From JAOAFX01 sp049700315 (GTDB lineage: Bacteria; Hydrothermota; Tepidihabitantia; SM23-42; JAOAFX01): a DNA stretch of 5,952 nucleotides. The stretch is taken from the NCBI GenBank assembly GCA_049700315.1, contig JBNAVN010000097.1, positions 1 through 5,952 on the forward strand. Reading direction: 5' to 3'. The notes beneath the pieces were generated by a model. It ran no database searches. It had not been told where the DNA came from and saw nothing but the letters and a program-made list of their open reading frames with translations. A program made the translations under genes and the position numbers. Numbering within the stretch: the first letter of the stretch is position 1; each line of letters starts with the position of its first letter. Of the stretch, positions 1 to 5,903 are shown piece by piece.

Positions 1-1
1 T

Positions 2-22
2 TTCAGGGGGTATCCCCCTGAA
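2..22. repeat. TTCAGGGGG/CCCCCTGAA stem-loop, copy 1
   Basis: Perfect inverted repeat with 9-bp arms (2-10 and 14-22) and a 3-nt TAT spacer, about 60 nt downstream of the pump stop. A close relative covers the pump start at 3178-3197. It could stabilise or end the operon transcript, but no U-tract is visible before the window edge, so I do not call a Rho-independent terminator. Confidence 0.7.
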
Positions 23-28
23 TATCTT

Positions 29-61
29 GATTGTAGGAGCGGTTTCTAACCGCGACCAATC
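29..61. repeat. REP-like palindrome with GTAG head
   Basis: On the plus strand GTAG (33-36) precedes a hairpin with arms GCGGTT (39-44) and AACCGC (48-53) around TCT. An outer stem GATTG (29-33) pairs with CAATC (57-61). A GTAG/GGAG head next to an imperfect hairpin is typical of REP elements mobilised by RAYT transposases. The ends resemble the abundant Pseudomonas REP type (GTAGGAGCGG...CCGCGA). It sits 22 nt past the pump stop, a usual place for REPs. No transposase is present here. Confidence 0.55.
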
Positions 62-82
62 TCAGAATATGAATAATGCGGG

Positions 83-3000
83 TTAACTCTGCGTTTTTCG
101 TTCTTCAAACCGGGAATAGATTGCCGGCACAATGAACCAGGTAATTATGTGGACAATCATTCCGCCGAAACTGGGAATTGCCATTGGCAGCATAATCTCT
201 TTGCCAGTGCCGCCAAAGATAAAGATTGGCAAAAGTGCCAAAAATGTGGTCGTGACGGTCATAAATGCTGGTCTAAATCTTGCCTTACCCGCCTCAATTG
301 TTGCTTCAATTACCTCTTTTTTTGTTTTTGGCCTTTTTCGGGCAAAGACCTGGTCAAGATAGGTGGTAATCAAGATTGCATCATCATCTGCAATACCAAA
401 GACTGCAATGAATCCAACCCAGACTGCAGTAGAAAAGTTGAACCCATAAAGGGCAAGTAATATAATTCCTCCGGCGAATGTAACCGGGACAGTAGAGAAT
501 ATCGTGAGTGACTTACGATGGGATTTGAAATTGAGAAAGTTAATCACATAAATTATTAAAAGACTCAGGGGAATTAAAACAAATAATTTTCTTTGTGCCC
601 TGAGCAAATTTTCAAACTGCCCTGACCATTGTATTGAATACCCTGATGGAATCTTATCAGACATTTTTTGTGCAACAATCCTGCTTGCTTCTTTTACAAA
701 ACCCATAAGGTCGCGACCCCTTACATTCACTAAAACATAGGCACGGAGCATTCCATTTTCAGAATTTATCATTGCTGGTCCTTCAGTAATGTGAATCTCT
801 GCTACATTTCCAAGTTGCACATAGCCACCGTCCACAGTAGGAATAAAAATTCTACTAAGTTTTTCAGGTGTATCACGAAGTTCCCTGGCTATCCTTATAC
901 GAACCGGATAACGTTCTCTGCCCTCATAAAAGGTTGTCAGATTTTCGCCACCAATTGCCATTTCCACAATTTCCATTACATCCTGGATATTCAAACCATA
1001 CCGTGCAATCTTCCTTCGGTCAGGTATTATCTCAATGTATGGTTTGCCGGTTATCTTTTCTGCATAAAGGTCTTCTGCACCTTTTATTGACTGGACAATC
1101 TCTTTGATCTGCTCAGCAAGTATTTGTAGTGTATCAACATTTGTTCCAAAAATCTTTACACCCACCGGGGTCCTTATTCCAGTTGAAAGCATATCAATCC
1201 TATTCACAATTGGTTGTGTCCAAATATTGCTCACTCCAGGGAATTTCAAGAGTGAATCAAGGGAATGAATTATCTTCTGTTTTGTCATACCCTTACGCCA
1301 TAACTTTTTTTCTTTCAAAGAAATTATAGTTTCAAACATCTCTATCGGTGCCGGGTCTGTTGCAGTCTCTGCCCTTCCAAGTTTTCCAACAACCTCTTCC
1401 ACTTCAGGAAATGTCTTGATGATACTGTCCTGAATCTGCATAATTTTCATTGCCTCGGTTAGAGAAACCGAAGGTGCAACAACAGGCATAAATAAAATAG
1501 TCCCTTCATCAAAATAAGGCATAAATTCACTGCCGATTCTGGTGCCTAAAAAAATTGCAGTCGCAATAATTGCAAAAGGAATCAGCAGAAATTTTATCCT
1601 GTTTTTGAGAACCCAGCGCAGAATTTTTTCATAAATCCGCAATAGAAATCCTGTCACGGGATTTTCTTCAACCGGTCTCATCCTGCCTCTTAAAAAATAA
1701 AAACTCAATACAAGAGTCAAACTCAGTGCAACGATAATTGAGGCACCCAGAGCAAATGTTTTAGTAAAAGCAAGAGGTTTGAAGAGTTTCCCTTCTTGAG
1801 ACTCAAGGGCAAAGACTGGAATGAATGAAATGATTGTGCTTAAAATTCCAGTGACAATTGCTGGTCCAACCTCTTTTGCCGAATCAAGGATCAATTCAAT
1901 TCTGTTTTTTTCTTTGTATAAAACAGAATGGCGATGAATGTTTTCGGTCATTACAATACCAGCATCAACCAATGTGCCAATCGCAATTGCAATACCACTG
2001 AGAGACATAATATTGGAGTCAATCTTTAAAAAATACATAATGATAAAAGAAATAATTACTGCAACAGGAAGACCAAGTGAAATGACGATTGCGGAACGAA
2101 GATGACCAAGTAAGAATAAAACCACAATTATACAGAAAATTATCTCCTGAATGAGTGTATCAGTAAGCGTATTTATCACCCGATTGACAAGTTCGGTCCG
2201 GTCATAAAATGGGACAATCTTCACACCTTTGGGCAAACCAGGGCTTAATTCAATTATTTTCTCCTTTATTTTTTTAATCACCTTTAATGGATTTTCTTTG
2301 TACCTAATAATGACAACCCCACCAACGACCTCTTTACCAGCCTTATCAAGTGCACCACGACGAAATTCAGGTCCTATCTGGATACGGGCGACATCTTTTA
2401 AGAAAATTGGTGTTCCATTCCTAGCTCCTACGCTAATATTATGCAGGTCCTCTATTGACTGTAAAAAACCTACACCCCTGATTATATATTCCATTCCCCC
2501 TCGCTCAATTACTTTTGCCCCAACATCAATATTTGAAATCCTAACCGCATCAAAGACATCAGAAAATTTTATCCCATAAGTGGCGAGTCTGTTCGGGTCA
2601 ATCTCAATCTGGTATTGCTTTACAAATCCACCAATTGAGGCAACCTCTGAAACCCCTTCTACAGATTGCAATTGATACTTAATATAAAAATCCTGGATTG
2701 AGCGGAGATGGGCAAGTGAATATCCATTTCCTTCAACTGTATACCAAAAGACCTGACCAAGACCGGTGGCATCTGGACCAAGAACTGGCACAACCCCTTC
2801 GGGTAAAATCTTGGATGCCTCCTGAATCTTTTCAAGTAATCTTGTTCTTGACCAGTAAAAATCTATGTTGTCATAAAATACTACATAAATCATCGCAAAA
2901 CCAAATTCGCTCGATGCACGGATTGTCTTAACACCCGGGATACCCTGTAATCTTGTTGATAACGGATATGTGATCTGATTCTCAATGGTCAACGCATCCC

Positions 3001-3178
3001 TTCCCGGCCAATCAACAAAGACAATCTGCTGGTTTTCACCAATATCCGGGATAGCATCAACCGGGATATTTCTAATTGCCTGGATACCACCAATGATGAT
3101 AATAAATGTCGCAAGTAATACTAAAAATCTATTATTCAAACACCAAGTTATGAATCGTTCAATCATATTAAGATACAT
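83..3178 (-). CDS. cusA: Heavy-metal efflux RND transporter, CusA-like (inner membrane pump)
   Basis: Proton-driven inner membrane pump of the HME-RND family, the motor of a tripartite export system; probable substrate Cu(I)/Ag(I). The protein is 1031 aa, close to E. coli CusA (1047). TM1 is about residues 14-34, TM2-TM6 about 344-495, TM7 about 528-545 and TM8-TM12 about 865-1021, with two large periplasmic loops between. Family motifs include VDAIPDIGENQ (40-50), GPDATG (134-139), NIMSLSGIAIAIG (389-401) with D405 in TM4, and NRIDMLSTGI (659-668). M564, M614 and M663 match the CusA metal triad M573/M623/M672 with the same spacing. TM10 reads GIADDDAIL (928-936), placing Asp where CusA has E939, and CusA K984 aligns with A971. 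The start at 3178 overlaps the stop of a small upstream ORF (TGATG) and has AGGGG upstream. A start at 3166 (MIERF) fits the family N-terminus but lacks a visible ribosome site. Family assignment is near certain; substrate is inferred. Confidence 0.96.
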   Translation of the reverse strand: MYLNMIERFITWCLNNRFLVLLATFIIIIGGIQAIRNIPVDAIPDIGENQQIVFVDWPGRDALTIENQITYPLSTRLQGIPGVKTIRASSEFGFAMIYVVFYDNIDFYWSRTRLLEKIQEASKILPEGVVPVLGPDATGLGQVFWYTVEGNGYSLAHLRSIQDFYIKYQLQSVEGVSEVASIGGFVKQYQIEIDPNRLATYGIKFSDVFDAVRISNIDVGAKVIERGGMEYIIRGVGFLQSIEDLHNISVGARNGTPIFLKDVARIQIGPEFRRGALDKAGKEVVGGVVIIRYKENPLKVIKKIKEKIIELSPGLPKGVKIVPFYDRTELVNRVINTLTDTLIQEIIFCIIVVLFLLGHLRSAIVISLGLPVAVIISFIIMYFLKIDSNIMSLSGIAIAIGTLVDAGIVMTENIHRHSVLYKEKNRIELILDSAKEVGPAIVTGILSTIISFIPVFALESQEGKLFKPLAFTKTFALGASIIVALSLTLVLSFYFLRGRMRPVEENPVTGFLLRIYEKILRWVLKNRIKFLLIPFAIIATAIFLGTRIGSEFMPYFDEGTILFMPVVAPSVSLTEAMKIMQIQDSIIKTFPEVEEVVGKLGRAETATDPAPIEMFETIISLKEKKLWRKGMTKQKIIHSLDSLLKFPGVSNIWTQPIVNRIDMLSTGIRTPVGVKIFGTNVDTLQILAEQIKEIVQSIKGAEDLYAEKITGKPYIEIIPDRRKIARYGLNIQDVMEIVEMAIGGENLTTFYEGRERYPVRIRIARELRDTPEKLSRIFIPTVDGGYVQLGNVAEIHITEGPAMINSENGMLRAYVLVNVRGRDLMGFVKEASRIVAQKMSDKIPSGYSIQWSGQFENLLRAQRKLFVLIPLSLLIIYVINFLNFKSHRKSLTIFSTVPVTFAGGIILLALYGFNFSTAVWVGFIAVFGIADDDAILITTYLDQVFARKRPKTKKEVIEATIEAGKARFRPAFMTVTTTFLALLPIFIFGGTGKEIMLPMAIPSFGGMIVHIITWFIVPAIYSRFEERKTQS

Positions 3179-3197
3179 CAGGGGGAACGTCCCCTGA
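3178..3197. repeat. TCAGGGG/CCCCTGA stem-loop over the pump start, copy 2
   Basis: Inverted repeat with arms TCAGGGG (3178-3184) and CCCCTGA (3191-3197) and a 6-nt loop. It is a variant of the element at 2-22. On the minus-strand mRNA the 5' arm contains the AGGGG that could serve as ribosome site for the pump gene, and the 3' arm ends on the first base of the pump AUG. Folding would hide the initiation region. Confidence 0.6.
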
Positions 3198-3282
3198 AAC
3201 CCCCATAATCGCTCTGCCTGATGTTGTGCACTGTCTTTAGCACACCGCCAAGTCCTGATTTATCTTGTCTTTCTTTTTTCAT
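3178..3282 (-). CDS. Possible 34-codon ORF overlapping the pump start
   Basis: An ATG-started ORF of 34 codons fills much of the gap between adaptor and pump. It begins MKKERQDKSG and ends GGFRGRSP. Its stop TGA (3178-3180) overlaps the pump ATG as TGATG, a classic arrangement for translational coupling or reinitiation. The peptide is basic and Gly-rich, has no membrane segment or signal peptide, and is not a family I recognise. Against it: no Shine-Dalgarno precedes the ATG, its 3' third lies in a palindromic repeat with a relative at 2-22 (so GGFRGRSP may just be translated repeat), and its 5' end overlaps a stem-loop. It could equally be a non-coding leader that happens to be open. Confidence 0.25.
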   Translation of the reverse strand: MKKERQDKSGLGGVLKTVHNIRQSDYGGFRGRSP

Positions 3283-3299
3283 AATGAAAGTTTCGTTAT
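3281..3299. repeat. Second, weaker stem-loop next to 3301-3331
   Basis: Arms ATAATGAA (3281-3288) and TTCGTTAT (3292-3299) with loop AGT. One position pairs as T-G on the plus strand and as A-C (mismatch) on the minus strand. It overlaps the start codon of the possible small ORF. It adjoins the stronger stem-loop with one base between. Confidence 0.4.
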
Positions 3300-3300
3300 T

Positions 3301-3331
3301 CAGTATAGGAATTTTTCAAATTCCTATGCTG
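3301..3331. repeat. Strong stem-loop downstream of the adaptor gene
   Basis: Inverted repeat with 14-nt arms (3301-3314 and 3318-3331) and a 3-nt loop. The inner 10 bp are perfect (ATAGGAATTT/AAATTCCTAT), followed by one non-Watson-Crick position and three more pairs. It begins 27 nt after the adaptor stop. No run of U follows directly on the minus strand, so termination is not clear; transcript processing, partial attenuation or 3'-end protection are alternatives. Confidence 0.6.
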
Positions 3332-3358
3332 TCAGCTAATTTATTATTTTCAGGATTA

Positions 3359-4549
3359 TCAGTGCTGATGTTGAAGTTGGGGTTCAACCTGCCTCTCCTT
3401 TACCTCTTCACCTGCACCATATAAAAGTGATTGTCCGCCGGCAAGAGTGGTCTGGGAATCTAAAAGAAAATTGCCTTCAACAACAACCTTCTCATTCTCT
3501 GATAAACCATCAATCACTGCAACATATTCATCGGTCTCAGGTCCAATTATGATGCTTCTCATCTCATATACTCCGGGGGTGACCTCTACATAGGCGAGTT
3601 TCCGTTTTCCGGTTTCAATGACTGAAGAATAAGGAATTACCAGGTGTTCACCTATGGGGATTTCTATCGTTGCCTCGGCGTACATATCAACAAAAAATTT
3701 CTCCACCGGATGATTAACCAGAATCCGCGCTTTCGCCCTTCTTGTTTCAGGATTTATCTGTGGTTCAACCGCAACAATTCTTCCATAAAATTCTCTATCA
3801 GGATATGCAAAAAGTCTGATCTTTACCTTCTGCCCTGATTTGATAAATAATAAATCCTGTTCATATACATCGGCAATGAGCCAGGCACGATGTGGTGTTG
3901 GAAGGATCAAAGATTCATCAATAATTCTCTGATTTATAATACGATTTATCCATTCTTCAGAAAACCCCATCAGTTTCAACTTCAAGGTTGCTGATTTCAG
4001 AATTTCGCCAGAACCGGTTGTTGAAAGAATCTCTTGCTGGATAATATATAATTCCTCATCCTTTGCTACCTTTACCGGAAATTGAATCTTCTTGATCAAT
4101 TGCTTCTTTTCTACCAGAACACTCTTCATTCCCAGAATTGCAATCTTATCTTCACTGACAATCACCTGATTTTCACTTCCTTTATATACCGGTATCAATT
4201 CCATTCCACAGATTGGACACTTGCCAGGCTTATCNNNNNNNNNNNNNNNNNNNNNNNNNNNNNNNNNNNNNNNNNNNNNNNNNNNNNNNNNNNNNNNNNN
4301 NNNNNNNNNNNNNNNNNNNNNNNNNNNNNNNNNNGGACAGCAGAAATAATATCTCTTGCCCTCATATTCAACAAATTTTGTGTGTTTTGTTATTTTGAAT
4401 CTTTCACCGGTCACTGGACAGATTACCTCTTTACCGATGTCCGATACCGGCACGGTCTTGCTATTGCCCGCACAGGCAATCAAAAAAATGCCACCTAGCA
4501 GGAACAATGACACCCCAATGGTTATTGGATAATAAAAAAACCTCTTCAT
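3359..4549 (-). CDS. cusB: RND efflux periplasmic adaptor (CusB-like) lipoprotein with YHS and heavy-metal-binding domains; internal assembly gap
   Basis: Periplasmic adaptor linking the RND pump to the outer membrane factor, probably also capturing metal. The 396-aa reading includes 33 fully unknown residues from the 100-N run. A hydrophobic N-terminus ends in lipobox LIAC with Cys26, so a lipid-anchored protein is expected. Residues 41-72 look like the first part of a YHS domain (CPVTGERF, then EGKRYYFCC). Codon 72 is CCN and so is Pro whatever the missing base is. After the gap comes DKPGKCPICGMELIPV (106-121), the second half of a CPMHP...CPxCGM heavy-metal-binding domain. Residues 169-204 resemble the CusB helical-hairpin region, 221-297 the beta-barrel (WLIADVYEQDL, then INPETRRAKARI) and 298-370 the membrane-proximal domain. 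The lipoyl halves seem missing (see findings). The C-terminus is HQH. The start has a strong AGGGAGGT and overlaps the outer membrane factor stop as ATGA, implying translational coupling. Confidence 0.93.
   Translation of the reverse strand: MKRFFYYPITIGVSLFLLGGIFLIACAGNSKTVPVSDIGKEVICPVTGERFKITKHTKFVEYEGKRYYFCCXXXXXXXXXXXXXXXXXXXXXXXXXXXXXXXXXXDKPGKCPICGMELIPVYKGSENQVIVSEDKIAILGMKSVLVEKKQLIKKIQFPVKVAKDEELYIIQQEILSTTGSGEILKSATLKLKLMGFSEEWINRIINQRIIDESLILPTPHRAWLIADVYEQDLLFIKSGQKVKIRLFAYPDREFYGRIVAVEPQINPETRRAKARILVNHPVEKFFVDMYAEATIEIPIGEHLVIPYSSVIETGKRKLAYVEVTPGVYEMRSIIIGPETDEYVAVIDGLSENEKVVVEGNFLLDSQTTLAGGQSLLYGAGEEVKERQVEPQLQHQH
4235..4334. other. Assembly gap of exactly 100 N inside the adaptor gene
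   Basis: A run of exactly 100 undetermined bases, a common scaffolding placeholder size, so the true length may differ. It removes adaptor residues 73-105 and part of 72. The reading frame matches on both sides: YHS motif before, CPICGM after. The missing part should hold the end of the YHS domain (a PGC...F-like stretch) and the CPMHP half of the heavy-metal-binding domain. Those would need roughly 30 residues, so the real gap is probably close to 100 nt. Confidence 0.98.
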
Positions 4550-5739
4550 TTGACCTCCCTTCCCAAAATTCTTTTTAATTCTGCAAGGATTTTAAAATAC
4601 TCTGCCCTTGCCTTATAATATTGGAGTTCATTCTCCACAAGCATATTCTGGGTTTCTAAAACCGTCATTATATCTACTTTATTCAATTCATAGGCACGGA
4701 TTGCGGATTTCAAGGTTGCCTCAATCCTGGGGATGATGGAATTTTTGTATAATTGAATCTCACGCATCTGATTTTCAAGTATAAGCACGACTTCCTTCAC
4801 CATTCTCATAACTTCATTCTCCATTGCCTGGTATTCAGCCTGTGCCATTCGGACTTCCGCATCCATTCTTTTGACCATATTCTTCTGTTTACTCCAGAAC
4901 CACAAAGGGACTGTGAGACCAATCATCACCTTGGAATTGGAGAATTTAAAATCCATCTCTTCCTGTTCAAACTTTAGCATAAAATCAGGGAGATATTCCT
5001 GATGTGCCAGTGCGAGATTGGTTTTGGCAATACTAATTCGGGTCTTGAAACTTTTCAGAGCCGGGCTATGCTGGCGAGCAAGATTATAAAAACTATCAAT
5101 ATTCACAACTGAACTTTCTGAAGGAATGTCAGTAGAAAGTTCCAGTTCTGCATCAGGTGCCCTGCCAAGAATTTGATTCAATTCTGCAAGGGTTAAAAGT
5201 TCCTCATTTTTTATGTTCAAAAGTTCGTTTTCCAATTTTATTTGAGCCAGTTCAATATGTAAAACATCGGTCTGGGAAACACGGTTAAGTTCATAGTTCT
5301 TCCGGGCAATGGCGTCTATCTTTGTAAGGTTCTGTTTTATTTTTGACATTATCTCTTCTTCTCTTTGAACCGTGTATAATCGGGCATAGGCATCTTTAAC
5401 CCTTTTGATGACTTCGTTCTTTTTTGTATCGTATTCATTAAGATATTGTTTCGCAGTAAGCACACCAATTTTATTTCGGGTATTCAATTTTGTGAGAAAA
5501 GGAATCTCCTGTGACACTGAATACATCCTCATATCAGAAGAGAATTCAATCCCAAACATCGGTTCCATCAAACTATTAAATGGACTATTCTGATTTTCTG
5601 CCTCATACCTTGATTTTGCAGCATTAAGTTCAGGGTTATTCACCAAGGCCGAATCAATGAGGTCATTCAAATTCAATGGTTTTCCTGAAAGATAAAACAA
5701 CCCAAAAAAAAACAAAATTATTATAATCCTTTTGCCCAT
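4546..5739 (-). CDS. TolC-family outer membrane factor (CusC-like)
   Basis: Trimeric outer membrane channel that would carry metal from the pump across periplasm and outer membrane. The protein is 397 aa, shorter than typical members (about 420-480). It has an N-terminal signal sequence: KR followed by a hydrophobic run to about residue 17, with possible cleavage near SG (18-19). There is no lipobox Cys, unlike E. coli CusC. The two OEP half-repeats are visible: ALVNNPELNAAKSRYE (31-46) with SQEIPF (76-81), and LARQHSPALKSFK (219-231) with EYLPDF (247-252) and GLTVPLWFWSKQ (273-284). Each is followed by long charged helices, about 98-190 and 283-397, that build the periplasmic tunnel. The start is fixed because an in-frame TAG lies two codons upstream (5743-5745). 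No Shine-Dalgarno is visible there. It is the first gene of the operon, and its last codons contain the adaptor ribosome site. Confidence 0.94.
   Translation of the reverse strand: MGKRIIIILFFFGLFYLSGKPLNLNDLIDSALVNNPELNAAKSRYEAENQNSPFNSLMEPMFGIEFSSDMRMYSVSQEIPFLTKLNTRNKIGVLTAKQYLNEYDTKKNEVIKRVKDAYARLYTVQREEEIMSKIKQNLTKIDAIARKNYELNRVSQTDVLHIELAQIKLENELLNIKNEELLTLAELNQILGRAPDAELELSTDIPSESSVVNIDSFYNLARQHSPALKSFKTRISIAKTNLALAHQEYLPDFMLKFEQEEMDFKFSNSKVMIGLTVPLWFWSKQKNMVKRMDAEVRMAQAEYQAMENEVMRMVKEVVLILENQMREIQLYKNSIIPRIEATLKSAIRAYELNKVDIMTVLETQNMLVENELQYYKARAEYFKILAELKRILGREVK
4553..4560 (-). promoter_or_regulatory. Ribosome binding site of the adaptor gene
   Basis: On the minus strand AGGGAGGT is followed by CAA and then the ATG at 4549. 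It lies inside the last codons of the outer membrane factor gene. It is the clearest Shine-Dalgarno in the window; the outer membrane factor and pump starts have weak or none. Together with the ATGA overlap it fixes the adaptor start. Confidence 0.8.
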
Positions 5740-5765
5740 TAACTACATAGACGGAAAATTTTATT

Positions 5766-5799
5766 AAAGGTTACGCAGTTCTTCGGACAGAAAACCTTT
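5766..5799. repeat. AAAGGTT...AACCTTT dyad upstream of the operon
   Basis: Seven-base arms AAAGGTT (5766-5772) and AACCTTT (5793-5799) enclose 20 nt, 27-60 nt upstream of the first gene's start. The enclosed part includes C-TTCG-G (5781-5786), a tetraloop form on plus-strand RNA. It may be leader structure or an operator dyad for a metal-responsive regulator; the sequence alone does not decide. Confidence 0.35.
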
Positions 5800-5801
5800 T
5801 A

Positions 5802-5817
5802 ACACCACAAGTGGTGT
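5802..5817. promoter_or_regulatory. Perfect 16-bp dyad, possible operator
   Basis: ACACCAC (5802-5808), AA, GTGGTGT (5811-5817): a perfect dyad apart from the two central bases, 63 nt upstream of the first start codon. The position suits a regulator site for the operon. I do not recognise it as a CueR, CsoR or CopY consensus. A transcribed short hairpin is the alternative. Confidence 0.35.
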
Positions 5818-5834
5818 CATTCCTGAATCGTTGC

Positions 5835-5855
5835 AAATCCGAAATCCGAATCCTG
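5835..5855. repeat. Three tandem 7-nt repeats (AAATCCG type)
   Basis: AAATCCG (5835-5841), AAATCCG (5842-5848) and the degenerate AATCCTG (5849-5855) follow one another without spacers. The unit lies directly beside the large palindrome at 5863-5884, and the last copy runs into that palindrome's outer arm. Confidence 0.5.
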
Positions 5856-5903
5856 AAACAAGCCTGGCCTGGCGCCAGGCCAGGGTTCAGGACAGGTCCT
5901 GGA
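5851..5903. repeat. Palindrome cluster with a perfect 22-nt core
   Basis: The core 5863-5884 is a perfect self-complementary 22-mer (half-site CCTGGCCTGGC), 18 of 22 bases G or C, far above the surrounding composition. Outer arms TCCTGAA (5851-5857) and TTCAGGA (5886-5892) extend it. The right arm can instead pair with GTCCTGGA (5896-5903) as an 8-bp stem with one wobble. This looks like a REP/BIME-like intergenic element rather than a terminator, since no U-tract adjoins it on either strand. Confidence 0.65.

Noticed and set aside
1..61. Rho-independent terminator after the pump gene
   Set aside because: The two hairpins are well placed, but no T-tract follows either within the window on the minus strand; the left edge cuts off further evidence.
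149..460. Plus-strand ORF of 103 codons opposite the pump gene
   Set aside because: It lies fully inside the well-supported pump gene in antisense, has no recognisable motifs and no ribosome site; the other plus-strand ORFs (for example 791-1090, 2229-2579, 4082-4498) are rejected for the same reason.
3301..3331. Rho-independent terminator between adaptor and pump
   Set aside because: The stem is strong, but no U-run follows it on the minus strand, and the pump belongs functionally with the upstream genes.
3221..3424. Plus-strand ORF of 67 codons across the adaptor-pump gap
   Set aside because: It is antisense to the end of the adaptor gene and to the stem-loops. Its hydrophobic look comes from T-rich sequence, and no start signal is seen.
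3359..4549. Adaptor as a pseudogene because of its short core
   Set aside because: Frame, start, ribosome site, lipobox and downstream domains are all intact; the missing segments fall at domain borders rather than causing frameshifts.
5740..5775. Sigma-70 promoter for the operon
   Set aside because: A TAATAA-like -10 can be read on the minus strand, but no acceptable -35 lies at 16-18 nt; the region is simply AT-rich.
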